Assembly (NCBI GenBank): GCA_900766005.1
Contig: CAAFTU010000028.1
Coordinates: 13,032 to 77,031, forward strand
Direction: 5' to 3'
From: an uncultured Bacteroides sp.
GTDB taxonomy: Bacteria > Bacteroidota > Bacteroidia > Bacteroidales > Bacteroidaceae
Length of the DNA stretch: 64,000 nt
Position 1 is the first letter of the stretch. The number at the start of each line of letters is the position of its first letter. The notes below the pieces were generated by a model, which saw only the letters and a program-made list of their open reading frames with translations, ran no database searches and had not been told where the DNA came from. Shown one piece after another: positions 1-7,388 of this stretch. The translations under genes and the position numbers were made by a program.

Positions 1-1
1 A

Positions 2-901
2 TCGGGGCAGCTCATTGCGGGCGGCCACAACTATCCGTCTTCGGTGAGTGGGGTAAGCATGGATTATCTCACCATCCGCCAGCTGTCGGTGGAGCAGGGG
101 GAGATGTTTACCGAAGAGGATATTCGCACGGCAGCCAAGGTCTGTGTCATCGGCAAGACCATTGTCGACAACCTCTTTCCCGATGGCAGCGACCCCATCG
201 GTAAGGTGATCCGCTGCAATCAGATTCCTTTCCGGGTGGTGGGCATCCTGAAATCGAAAGGCTACAACTCCATGGGGATGGACCAGGATGATGTGGTGCT
301 GGCACCCTACAGCACGGTGATGAAACGGCTGCTTTCGCAGACTTATCTGAGCGGTGTTTTTGCTTCGGCGCTCACTGAAGACCTGACGGATAAGGCGGTA
401 GACGAAATAACGGCTGTGCTTCGGCGCGAGCACAAGCTGAAGGAGGCAGACGCAGACGATTTCACCATCCGCACGCAGCAGGAACTGAGCAGCATGCTCA
501 ATTCCACGACCGACCTGATGACTACGTTGCTGGCCTGCATTGCCGGTATCTCACTGCTGGTGGGTGGAATCGGTATCATGAACATCATGTATGTGTCCGT
601 TACCGAGCGTACGCGCGAGATCGGGTTGCGCATGTCGGTTGGTGCCAGAGGCATAGACATCTTGAGCCAGTTTCTCATCGAGTCCATCCTCATCAGCATC
701 ACGGGAGGGTTGATAGGTGTGCTGCTGGGTTGCGGAGCAAGCATCCTCATCAAGACAGTGGCTCATTGGCCCGTCTTCATCCAGCCTTGGAGTGTACTGC
801 TTTCTTTTCTCGTATGCACACTCACCGGGGTGTTTTTCGGGTGGTATCCAGCCAAGAAAGCGGCTCAGCTCGATCCGATAGAAGCCCTGCGGTATGAGTG
901 A
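2..901 (+). CDS. MacB/FtsX-type ABC transporter permease, 3' part (5' end outside window)
   Basis: The frame is open from the first base, so the gene starts before the window; the GTG at 44 is not a credible start. What remains is the end of the periplasmic MacB core domain followed by three hydrophobic segments. One reads ACIAGISLLVGGIGIMNIM and is followed by TERTREIGLR, the hallmark of MacB/LolE-like FtsX-fold permeases. The C-terminus ends in PAKKAAQLDPIEALRYE, the usual end of this family. Such permeases work with an ABC ATPase and an HlyD-like adaptor to drive export from the periplasm by mechanotransmission. The LytS/LytTR pair just downstream may regulate it. The substrate cannot be told. 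Confidence 0.93.
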   Translation, partial: SGQLIAGGHNYPSSVSGVSMDYLTIRQLSVEQGEMFTEEDIRTAAKVCVIGKTIVDNLFPDGSDPIGKVIRCNQIPFRVVGILKSKGYNSMGMDQDDVVLAPYSTVMKRLLSQTYLSGVFASALTEDLTDKAVDEITAVLRREHKLKEADADDFTIRTQQELSSMLNSTTDLMTTLLACIAGISLLVGGIGIMNIMYVSVTERTREIGLRMSVGARGIDILSQFLIESILISITGGLIGVLLGCGASILIKTVAHWPVFIQPWSVLLSFLVCTLTGVFFGWYPAKKAAQLDPIEALRYE

Positions 902-932
902 GAAAAATAGTAGTATTTTCCTGAATCTTTCT

Positions 933-966
933 TATCTTTGTCTCAATGAATCAGTTCTTATCTTTG
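933..966 (+). promoter_or_regulatory. Duplicated Bacteroidetes -7 promoter elements before the LytS-type kinase
   Basis: TATCTTTG occurs twice (933-940 and 959-966), matching the Bacteroidetes -7 consensus TAnnTTTG. The surrounding sequence is repeated with a period of 26 bp. The kinase ATG is at 972, so transcription from the second box would give an almost leaderless mRNA, while the first would give a leader of about 25-30 nt. Which box is used is not known. Confidence 0.6.
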
Positions 967-971
967 TCTGA

Positions 972-2027
972 ATGAAACAGTTATTTTTACAGCGCCGATG
1001 TTTGGAGATGGGCATACACACAGTCAGCTGGTTGCTTATCTTTGGTTTTCCGCTGGTCTTTATCGACCGGCGCAGTGATGTCAACTGGATGCGGTTCCTG
1101 CTCCACAGCTGTGTACCGGCCTGTTATCTCTGCATTTTCTATTTGAACTACCTGTGGCTGGTGCCCCGCTATCTGTTTCGTCATGAAATGCGGCAGTATG
1201 TGCTGGTCAACGCGGTGGCTGTCGTTTGCTTCAGTGTGCTGCTGCACGGGTTGATGGAGAGTTTCTCCGCTCCGCCGCCTCCCGATGCTATCCGTCATTT
1301 TCCACCCCGCTGGATTTTCTATTTGCGCGATGTGGGCATGATGGTATTCGTGGCCGGGCTGGGAGCTGCCATCCGTACCAGTCTGCGCTGGAGGGAGACC
1401 GAAGAGCAGCTGATGGAGGCTGAGAAGCAAAAGACGGAAGCCGAACTGAAGAACCTGAAAAATCAGTTGAATCCGCACTTTCTGCTGAATACGCTGAATA
1501 ATATCTATGCCTTGATTGCGTTCAACAGCGACCGGGCACAGGAGGCGGTGCAGGAGCTGAGCAAGCTGCTCCGGCATGTGCTGTATGACAATCAGCAGGC
1601 CTATGTGCCGCTCAGTCAGGAACTGGATTTCATACGCAACTATGTTTCTCTGATGCGCATAAGGCTGTCTCAGCAGGTAGATTTGCATGTGCGTCTGGAG
1701 ACGGATCCTGATGATACTTTGAGGATTGCCCCTCTGCTTTTCATTTCCTTGATTGAAAATGCGTTCAAGCACGGTATCAGTCCTGTAGGCCCCAGCTTTA
1801 TTTCCATTTCGATTGTGGGTCACACCGACGGCACTGTGCAGTGCGAGATTATGAACAGCCATCATCCGAAGTCGGCCAGCGATCAGAGTGGGAGCGGGGT
1901 CGGACTGAGGCAGGTGACCCGCCGGCTGGAACTCTTGTATCCCGAACGATACGAATGGGAGCAGGGGTTGCGCGACAGCGGCAAAGTCTTTCTTTCTTCA
2001 TTAACCATACAAACCCGCGAACGATGA
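972..2027 (+). CDS. LytS/YehU-family membrane sensor histidine kinase
   Basis: 351 residues. The N-terminal half (about residues 15-140) holds four hydrophobic segments, followed by a short coiled stretch (about 140-165). The His_kinase domain follows: LKNQLNPHFLLNTLNNIYAL with the likely phospho-accepting His at 169, then a HATPase domain with the N-box LIENAFKHGI and the glycine motif SGSGVGLRQV. This is the LytS/AlgZ type, which partners with LytTR response regulators. The stop overlaps the start of the regulator gene (ATGA at 2024-2027), so the two are co-translated. The signal sensed is not evident. In Bacteroides such pairs often sit next to ABC export or metabolism genes; here a MacB-type permease is directly upstream. 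Confidence 0.93.
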   Translation: MKQLFLQRRCLEMGIHTVSWLLIFGFPLVFIDRRSDVNWMRFLLHSCVPACYLCIFYLNYLWLVPRYLFRHEMRQYVLVNAVAVVCFSVLLHGLMESFSAPPPPDAIRHFPPRWIFYLRDVGMMVFVAGLGAAIRTSLRWRETEEQLMEAEKQKTEAELKNLKNQLNPHFLLNTLNNIYALIAFNSDRAQEAVQELSKLLRHVLYDNQQAYVPLSQELDFIRNYVSLMRIRLSQQVDLHVRLETDPDDTLRIAPLLFISLIENAFKHGISPVGPSFISISIVGHTDGTVQCEIMNSHHPKSASDQSGSGVGLRQVTRRLELLYPERYEWEQGLRDSGKVFLSSLTIQTRER

Positions 2028-2752
2028 TTTTGAATTGTGTTCTTGTAGATGATGAGCCTCTGGCTCTTGCGTTGCTGAAAAGTTATGTCGAGAAAACAGA
2101 TTGTCTCCGTCTGGCAGGCGCTTATGCCAGTGCGGTGGAAGCCATGTACGGCCTTTCACAGCACGGGGAGGTGCATCTGCTGTTTCTTGACATTCAGATG
2201 CCCGAATTGAACGGACTGGAATTTTCGAAAATGGTATCTCCTGATACGCGGATTGTGTTCACCACTGCTTTCAATCAGTATGCCGTGGACAGCTATAAGG
2301 TGAATGCCTTGGATTATTTGATGAAGCCCATCAGTTACGTTGATTTTCTGCAGGCGGTGAACAAGGCGTCGCAGTGGTTTGAAATGAAGCAGAAAGCCGC
2401 TGGCGGCAGGGATGAGCCAGCTTTGGCAGAAGACTGCATTTATGTGAAGAGTGATTACAAGTGGATGCGGATTGACATCGGACAGATTCTGTATGTGGAG
2501 GGGCTGAAGGACTATGTGAAGATTCATCTTGAGGGAGTATCGAAGCCTGTTCTGTCATTGCTCAGCATGAAGTCGATGGAGGAAAAGCTTCCTTCCGACC
2601 GATTCCTGCGGGTGCACCGCTCGTTTCTGGTGCAAAAGAATAAGATTCGGGTGATGGATAGAGGCCGGATTGTGTTCGGAAAGGAGTATATACCTGTGGC
2701 CGACAGCGCGAAGCAGGAATTGCAGGCCTATCTCGATCGCTATACCATTTAG
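2024..2752 (+). CDS. LytTR-family response regulator
   Basis: 242 residues from the ATG at 2024, chosen because it overlaps the kinase stop in ATGA and begins directly with the receiver domain (MILNCVLVDDEP); the frame stays open upstream only inside the kinase gene. The receiver has its acidic pocket at D9-D10, the phospho-acceptor Asp at 56 (LLFLDIQMPELNG) and the conserved Lys in the segment NALDYLMKPI. The C-terminal LytTR DNA-binding domain shows the typical ILYVEGLKDYVKIHL and FLRVHRSFLVQKNKI. LytTR regulators bind paired direct repeats upstream of their targets. It is the cognate regulator of the preceding kinase. Confidence 0.95.
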   Translation: MILNCVLVDDEPLALALLKSYVEKTDCLRLAGAYASAVEAMYGLSQHGEVHLLFLDIQMPELNGLEFSKMVSPDTRIVFTTAFNQYAVDSYKVNALDYLMKPISYVDFLQAVNKASQWFEMKQKAAGGRDEPALAEDCIYVKSDYKWMRIDIGQILYVEGLKDYVKIHLEGVSKPVLSLLSMKSMEEKLPSDRFLRVHRSFLVQKNKIRVMDRGRIVFGKEYIPVADSAKQELQAYLDRYTI

Positions 2753-2770
2753 GCTAACCACCCACAATCT

Positions 2771-2806
2771 ACTCGATAGGCTGACCATACTCGATAGGCT
2801 AACCAC
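2771..2806. repeat. 18-bp tandem duplication after the LytTR gene
   Basis: Two copies of an 18-bp unit (actcgataggctgaccat-like) at 2771-2788 and 2789-2806 with two differences. The aggctaacca that follows the stop codon at 2751 is a further partial copy. It lies in the untranslated 3' region. Confidence 0.85.
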
Positions 2807-2837
2807 ACGCAATTGCCTACACTCAACTGCAAACAAA

Positions 2838-2880
2838 AATCCCCCTGCCGCAACTCTGCAGCAGGGGGATTCTGTTTGGA
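2838..2880 (+). terminator. Strong hairpin between convergent genes (LytTR regulator and GH109)
   Basis: An 11-bp perfect stem, AATCCCCCTGC (2838-2848) with GCAGGGGGATT (2861-2871), closes a 12-nt loop. It is preceded by an A-run and followed by a T-rich stretch. It lies between two convergent genes and can serve as a terminator in both directions. Confidence 0.8.
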
Positions 2881-2934
2881 TTATACTCAGTAACTTGTCT
2901 GATTATATTCAGTAACTTGTCTGATTATACTCAG
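2881..2934. repeat. 22-bp tandem repeat, about 2.5 copies
   Basis: Units start at 2881, 2903 and 2925 (the last partial), with one mismatch between the two full copies. The array ends 8 bp from the GH109 stop codon, so it is in the 3' untranslated region of that leftward gene. Confidence 0.85.
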
Positions 2935-2941
2935 CCGTATG

Positions 2942-4588
2942 TTATTTAGCGTTCACCGCTTTAGCAAGTTGCTTGTGAGCTTTAACCTTAGCGCGGTCGT
3001 AAGCTTTCTGAGCTTTAGCTTTAGCCTTGGCATCAGTAGCATTCTTCACGTTGTCATACAAAGTCCACAGATTGCAAGCCTTGGCAGCTTCTTTCTGAGC
3101 AGCAGTGTATGCTTCAGCTTTGGCTTCTGTAGCAGCTTCTTCTTCAGCAGGAGCATAAGCATGTTTGTAGCCTTTCACGTCGTTCCAGTGGCCGCGAGTG
3201 AAATCGGGGAATGTAACGGCAGCGCAGTTGTTGTCCATAGAGATGGCACCCAGTTCCGACAGACAGCACCATTCTGCCAAGTCGTAAACGTCCATATCCA
3301 GAGGCAGACCGTTTTGCAGACAGTAAACCAGGCGGGCATCCATGATGTAGTCCATACCGCCATGACCCATAGCACGTCCTTTTTCGCCGAACTTAGTCAG
3401 GATCGGATGATAATACTTCTTTTCCAAAGCCTTCTTCTGGTCAGCATTCAGGAAGCCGTGTGCGTTGATGTCGTCCATGTTGGGCGCACCAGTGTCCTTC
3501 ATTGCATCGCCAGAGAGTGCATATTCGGGAGTCGGATATTTGGTTGCATAACCCTTGGTACCTGTCAGTTTGAACAGACGGTTGTAGGGCTGCGGAGTCA
3601 TTACGTTGTGTTGGATTTCCACTACCTTACCGTTGGCTGTACGCATCAGCGTAGTAGTATGGTCACCGTTGCGGAATTCTTTCGGTTCTTTACCGGTCAG
3701 GTTCTTCACATATTCCTTACCTACAAAGCTCTTGGTATCCATAGCTACGAGTGTAGTGAAGCGGTCGCCGCGGTGAATGTCCATGCATTGAGCCACAGGG
3801 CCAAGGCCGTGTGTAGCATACACGTCGCCCCGGTTTTCCATGTTATACTTCATACGCCAGTGCAGGTTGTCCTTGTCGTTGTCGTTCGGATCTTTCCAGT
3901 AAGCCTTCCAGAAGGCAGACAGTTCGTGGATGTAAGCACCTTCTGCGCGGATGATTTCACCGAAAACACCGTCCTTAGCCATAGCCAAGGCATTCATTTC
4001 ATAATAGTCATAGCAGCAGTTTTCCAGGATGAAGCAGTGCAGACGAGTCTGTTCCGACAAGTCGATCAAGTTCCAGCATTGTTCCAGGTTCATGGCCGAC
4101 GGCACTTCGATAGCCACGTGCTTGCCGTTTTCCATGGCAAACTTAGCCACCGGGAAGTGGTGGTTCCAGTCGGTTGCAATATACACCAAGTCAATGTCTG
4201 AGCGTTTGCAGAGTTCTTCGTATCCCTTTTCGCCGGAGTAGATGTCGGCCGGAATCATACCTGCATCACGCAGATACTTCTGTGAGTCTTCTGCACGGTT
4301 TGCTTCGTAGTCGCAGAGAGCTACAATTTCCACACCCGGGATGTGGCAGAAACGCATCACAGCCCAAGGACCGCGCATACCCAAGCCTACGAATCCCACA
4401 CGCACGGTCTGCATTTTGGGAGCTTTCAGTCCGAGTACATGCTGTTGGCCAGCCGGACGTTCGGGAGTTTCTACTACGAGGGTTCCCTTGTCCCAATGAG
4501 TTTTGGTAGAAGGAGAAAGTGACTGTGCCTGGACGCCTGTTGCAGAGAGGGCGATAAAGGCCGATAGAAAGATGTGCTTTACTTTCAT
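2942..4588 (-). CDS. Secreted Gfo/Idh/MocA-fold protein, probable glycoside hydrolase family 109 (alpha-N-acetylgalactosaminidase type)
   Basis: 548 residues with a signal peptide (about 1-21, ending GVQAQ), so it is exported. A Rossmann NAD-binding motif VRVGFVGLGMRG spans about 62-73. At 161-165 it reads EVPSA where true dehydrogenases have a catalytic Lys (EKP). ATHGLGPVAQCMDI (about 258-271) is typical of GH109. That family hydrolyses terminal alpha-GalNAc by a redox-assisted mechanism with tightly bound NAD, so host mucin glycans are a plausible substrate. The C-terminus carries an unusual Ala/Lys-rich tail (about 483-548) that looks like charged helix. The family may also act on other glycans, so the substrate is inferred. 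Transcribed alone from a leftward promoter near 4695. Confidence 0.85.
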   Translation of the reverse strand: MKVKHIFLSAFIALSATGVQAQSLSPSTKTHWDKGTLVVETPERPAGQQHVLGLKAPKMQTVRVGFVGLGMRGPWAVMRFCHIPGVEIVALCDYEANRAEDSQKYLRDAGMIPADIYSGEKGYEELCKRSDIDLVYIATDWNHHFPVAKFAMENGKHVAIEVPSAMNLEQCWNLIDLSEQTRLHCFILENCCYDYYEMNALAMAKDGVFGEIIRAEGAYIHELSAFWKAYWKDPNDNDKDNLHWRMKYNMENRGDVYATHGLGPVAQCMDIHRGDRFTTLVAMDTKSFVGKEYVKNLTGKEPKEFRNGDHTTTLMRTANGKVVEIQHNVMTPQPYNRLFKLTGTKGYATKYPTPEYALSGDAMKDTGAPNMDDINAHGFLNADQKKALEKKYYHPILTKFGEKGRAMGHGGMDYIMDARLVYCLQNGLPLDMDVYDLAEWCCLSELGAISMDNNCAAVTFPDFTRGHWNDVKGYKHAYAPAEEEAATEAKAEAYTAAQKEAAKACNLWTLYDNVKNATDAKAKAKAQKAYDRAKVKAHKQLAKAVNAK

Positions 4589-4691
4589 ATATAAGTTAGA
4601 TTAACGAGGCTCTACAATCATGTTTATTTTTACCGTCAGGCAGCTTGAACCTCTTTTAAACTGCCATTCAGCTGTTTTTGTTTTTATGTTG

Positions 4692-4699
4692 CAAACTTA
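4692..4699 (-). promoter_or_regulatory. -7 element for the GH109-type gene
   Basis: On the minus strand the sequence reads TAAGTTTG, matching TAnnTTTG, about 105 bp before the GH109 start codon at 4588. The remaining spacer to 4588 is AT-rich and shows no further gene. Confidence 0.5.
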
Positions 4700-4855
4700 A
4701 TGAAAAAGATTTGTATTTCTCGCTTTATTGAAGAATTATCAACCAATTTTAATTGATTTAACTCCTAATAGGAACAGAATGATACCTTAATATACGTGTG
4801 GCGGTTGCTGGTTTTTCAATGCAAGGAAGCAAACTAAAAAAAGGTTAATGCGAGC

Positions 4856-4901
4856 GGGCGGTTTAGCAAAATATAAACGGGCGGTTTAGTAAAATATAAA
4901 A
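4856..4901. repeat. 23-bp direct repeat upstream of the OmpR-type regulator
   Basis: Two copies (4856-4878 and 4879-4901) of gggcggtttagcaaaatata-type sequence with two differences. It sits about 40 bp upstream of the putative -7 element for the regulator/kinase operon. Tandem sites with this spacing are what a dimerising OmpR-type regulator could bind, but it may simply be one of the many spacer duplications in this region. Confidence 0.75.
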
Positions 4902-4932
4902 TAGATTCTGATTTTTTAGTTGGGTATTATCA

Positions 4933-4950
4933 CAAAGATTTTCATCTTTG
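4933..4950 (+). promoter_or_regulatory. Putative -7 region embedded in an inverted repeat, regulator/kinase operon
   Basis: CAAAGAT (4933-4939) and ATCTTTG (4944-4950) form a perfect inverted repeat with a 4-nt spacer. The right half includes CATCTTTG, one base from the TAnnTTTG consensus. The regulator ATG is 43 bp downstream. The symmetry would allow an operator overlapping the promoter. Confidence 0.45.
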
Positions 4951-4992
4951 CAACGGGATGCTGAAAAGCAGCACATATAGCACACAAGAGTT

Positions 4993-5679
4993 ATGCAGCA
5001 CATATTGATAGTAGAAGACGAGAAGAGAGTGGCCGACCTGCTGCAGAAGGGGTTGGAAGAGAACGGCTATCACACGATGGTGGCCTACGACGGACGGATG
5101 GCCTTGCGCCTGTTCCGCTCGCATACGTTTCAGCTGGTGATTTCCGACATCATTCTGCCGCAGCTCGACGGGTTTGAGCTGTGCAAGGAGATCCGGAAGC
5201 TGAATGCCGGTATTCCTGTGCTGATGCTCACCGCCTTGGGTTCTACCGACGACAAGCTGGACGGTTTTGATGCCGGAGCAGACGATTACATGACCAAGCC
5301 GTTCGACTTCCGCGAACTGATGGCGAGGGTCAGGGTGCTGCTGAAAAGGGAGTCGGCCACCGTGAGCCGTCCGCCCGAACAGATTACCTATGCCGATCTG
5401 TCCATCCACCTGGGACTGCAGGAGGTGCGGCGGCGGGAGGTGCTCATCAAGCTTTCTCCCAAGGAGTATAATCTGCTGCTGTATATGGTGCAAAATGCCG
5501 AGCGGGTGATCAGCCGTGTGGAGATAGCCGAAAAGGTGTGGAATACCCACTTCGATACCGGCACCAATTTCATTGATGTCTATATCAACTACCTGCGCAA
5601 GAAGATAGACAAGACATTCGACGTCAAGCTCATCCACACCAAGCCCGGGGTGGGTTTCATCCTAAGCGATAAATTATGA
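4993..5679 (+). CDS. OmpR/PhoB-family response regulator
   Basis: 228 residues. The receiver domain (1-115) has the acidic pocket in VEDE (8-10 region), the phospho-acceptor Asp at 52 (VISDIILPQLDG) and Lys at 102 (DDYMTKPFDF). The C-terminal winged helix (about 130-226) contains the Trans_reg_C signature KEYNLLLYMVQNAERVISR and ends VKLIHTKPGVGFIL. The stop overlaps the kinase start by ATGA at 5676-5679, so the two are co-translated. The magnesium ATPase gene mgtA starts 337 bp after the kinase, which makes metal or envelope stress a possible signal, but nothing in the sequence proves it. Confidence 0.95.
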   Translation: MQHILIVEDEKRVADLLQKGLEENGYHTMVAYDGRMALRLFRSHTFQLVISDIILPQLDGFELCKEIRKLNAGIPVLMLTALGSTDDKLDGFDAGADDYMTKPFDFRELMARVRVLLKRESATVSRPPEQITYADLSIHLGLQEVRRREVLIKLSPKEYNLLLYMVQNAERVISRVEIAEKVWNTHFDTGTNFIDVYINYLRKKIDKTFDVKLIHTKPGVGFILSDKL

Positions 5680-7052
5680 AGATAAGAACCCGACTTACGT
5701 TGCAGAATACGGTTGTCATTGCTGCTGTATTTTTGCTGTGCATGGGGCTGATCTATTTTATCAGCGAGCAGACGCGCAGCAAGACTTTCTTTCACGACCT
5801 CAAGAGCGAGGCCATCACCAAAGCCCATCTGTTTCTCAACAGTCAGGTAGATGCTGCCACCATGCAGTCCATCTATCTCAACAACCGGAAGTTTATCAAC
5901 GAAGTGGAGGTGGCGGTCTACGACCCCAGTTTCCGGATGCTCTATCACGATGCCATCCAGAACGACATCGTCAAGGAAAGCCCTTCGATGATCGACCGCA
6001 TCCTGCGCGAGAAGGAAATCGAGTTCTGCGTGGGACGCTTTCAGGCGGTCGGCATGGTCTATCGCTTTGCCGGGAAAGACTACATCGTTACGGCTGCGGC
6101 CTACGACGGCTACGGACACGATAACCTGTGTCAGCTCAGGCTGCATCTGTGTGTGCTGTTTCTCGTGGGACTCTCGCTGCTGTTTGCGGCCTGCTATTAT
6201 CTTGCCTCTTCCTCGCTGAGGCCCATCCGCTCCATTGTGGGCGAAGTGGAGAAGATTACCGCGCGCTACATGGACCGCCGGCTGCCTGTGGCCCATGAGA
6301 AAGATGAACTGGGCGAGCTGTGTATGGCCTTCAACGCGCTGCTGGAGCGGCTCGATGTGTCGTTTCAAGCGCAGAAGATGTTTGTGAGCAATGTGTCGCA
6401 TGAGATGCGCACCCCGCTGGCGGCGCTCATGGCCGAGCTCGACCTCGCCTTGCAGAAGGAGCGCACGGAGCAGCAGTATCAGACGGCCATCGCACAGGCT
6501 TTGCAGGATGCCCGGCGGATGACGAAACTGATTGACGGACTCTTGAACTTGGCGAAGGCCGACTATCAGAAGGAGCAGATAAAGATGCAGGAAATCCGCC
6601 TGGACGAACTGTTGCTCGATGCCCGCGAACTGATTCTCAAGGCGCATCCCGACTATCACATCGAACTGATTTTTGAGCAGGAGGAAGCTGACGACGACCG
6701 GCTCATTACCGTGAGTGGCAACCTCTATCTGCTTACGATTGCTTTTTCTAATCTGATAGAGAACAATTGCAAATATTCGGCCGACCACACTTCGTTTATC
6801 CAGATTTCTTCCTGGAAAGGCTGTGCCATCGTGCGCTTGTCGGACGACGGCGTAGGCATGTCGGAAGCCGACAAGCAGCATCTCTTTACGCTCTTTTACC
6901 GGGGCGAGCAGGAGCTGTCGGTAGAGGGGCACGGCATCGGCATGACGCTTTCGCAGAAGATCATCCACCTTCATCAGGGAGGCATTACCGTCCATTCGGA
7001 GCAGGGAAGGGGCACGACTTTCATCGTTGAACTGCCTCACATTGCCGTCTGA
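5676..7052 (+). CDS. HAMP-domain sensor histidine kinase
   Basis: 458 residues. Transmembrane helix 1 (about 11-29), a periplasmic sensor region (about 30-153), transmembrane helix 2 (about 154-177) and a HAMP domain (LRPIRSIVGEVEKI, about 181-230). HisKA follows, with the phospho-accepting His at 242 in FVSNVSHEMRTPLAAL. The HATPase domain has the N-box IENNCKYS, G1 LSDDGVGM and G2 GHGIGMTLSQKII. CusS/ArlS-like layout. It is the partner of the preceding OmpR-type regulator. The periplasmic domain shows no recognisable fold. Confidence 0.95.
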   Translation: MKIRTRLTLQNTVVIAAVFLLCMGLIYFISEQTRSKTFFHDLKSEAITKAHLFLNSQVDAATMQSIYLNNRKFINEVEVAVYDPSFRMLYHDAIQNDIVKESPSMIDRILREKEIEFCVGRFQAVGMVYRFAGKDYIVTAAAYDGYGHDNLCQLRLHLCVLFLVGLSLLFAACYYLASSSLRPIRSIVGEVEKITARYMDRRLPVAHEKDELGELCMAFNALLERLDVSFQAQKMFVSNVSHEMRTPLAALMAELDLALQKERTEQQYQTAIAQALQDARRMTKLIDGLLNLAKADYQKEQIKMQEIRLDELLLDARELILKAHPDYHIELIFEQEEADDDRLITVSGNLYLLTIAFSNLIENNCKYSADHTSFIQISSWKGCAIVRLSDDGVGMSEADKQHLFTLFYRGEQELSVEGHGIGMTLSQKIIHLHQGGITVHSEQGRGTTFIVELPHIAV

Positions 7053-7140
7053 CTGCTTGCTTCACATTGCCGTCTGACGTCTTGCTTCACATATTGATTG
7101 GTCTTATCGCTCTGCATTGCCTGCAGCTTGCTTCACATAT
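7037..7140. repeat. 25-bp tandem duplication spanning the kinase stop codon
   Basis: Units at 7037-7061 and 7062-7086 (tcacattgccgtctgac followed by a tgcttgct-like end) and a partial copy from 7087. A further fragment (gcttgcttcacatat) ends at about 7140. The first unit contains the last codons and the TGA of the kinase gene, so the duplication created its present 3' untranslated region. Confidence 0.8.
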
Positions 7141-7207
7141 CGCTTTTCTAATAGAATTCTAATACCATTCTAATGATCCTCTAACGGTCTTTCCGACCGC
7201 TATCTTC

Positions 7208-7215
7208 TACTTTTG
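7208..7215 (+). promoter_or_regulatory. -7 element for mgtA
   Basis: TACTTTTG matches TAnnTTTG and is followed by cagcgag. Transcription would start near 7222, giving an mgtA leader of about 165 nt that contains the 17-bp repeats at 7281-7344. Confidence 0.55.
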
Positions 7216-7280
7216 CAGCGAGAAAAGAAATTGAGTGATTATAAAGAGACAGAGTCTTTAATGACACATGACTGATTAAT

Positions 7281-7344
7281 TAAACAGACTGATGAAATAA
7301 ACAGACTGATGAAATAAACAGACTGATGAATTAAACAGAGTGAT
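7281..7344. repeat. 17-bp tandem repeat (nearly four copies) in the mgtA leader
   Basis: Units of taaacagactgatgaaa start at 7281, 7298, 7315 and 7332. The first two are identical, the third differs by one base and the fourth is diverged and partial. The array lies inside the predicted 5' untranslated region of mgtA. Confidence 0.9.
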
Positions 7345-7388
7345 TAAACGAAACTAGAGTCATTAACTTGTAGTAAAAACGAAGCATT

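Noticed and set aside
2942..4588. Simple oxidoreductase (dehydrogenase) annotation for the Gfo/Idh/MocA protein
   Set aside because: The protein is secreted and has EVP where dehydrogenases have the EKP lysine, plus the THGLGPVAQ motif of GH109; a hydrolase fits better.
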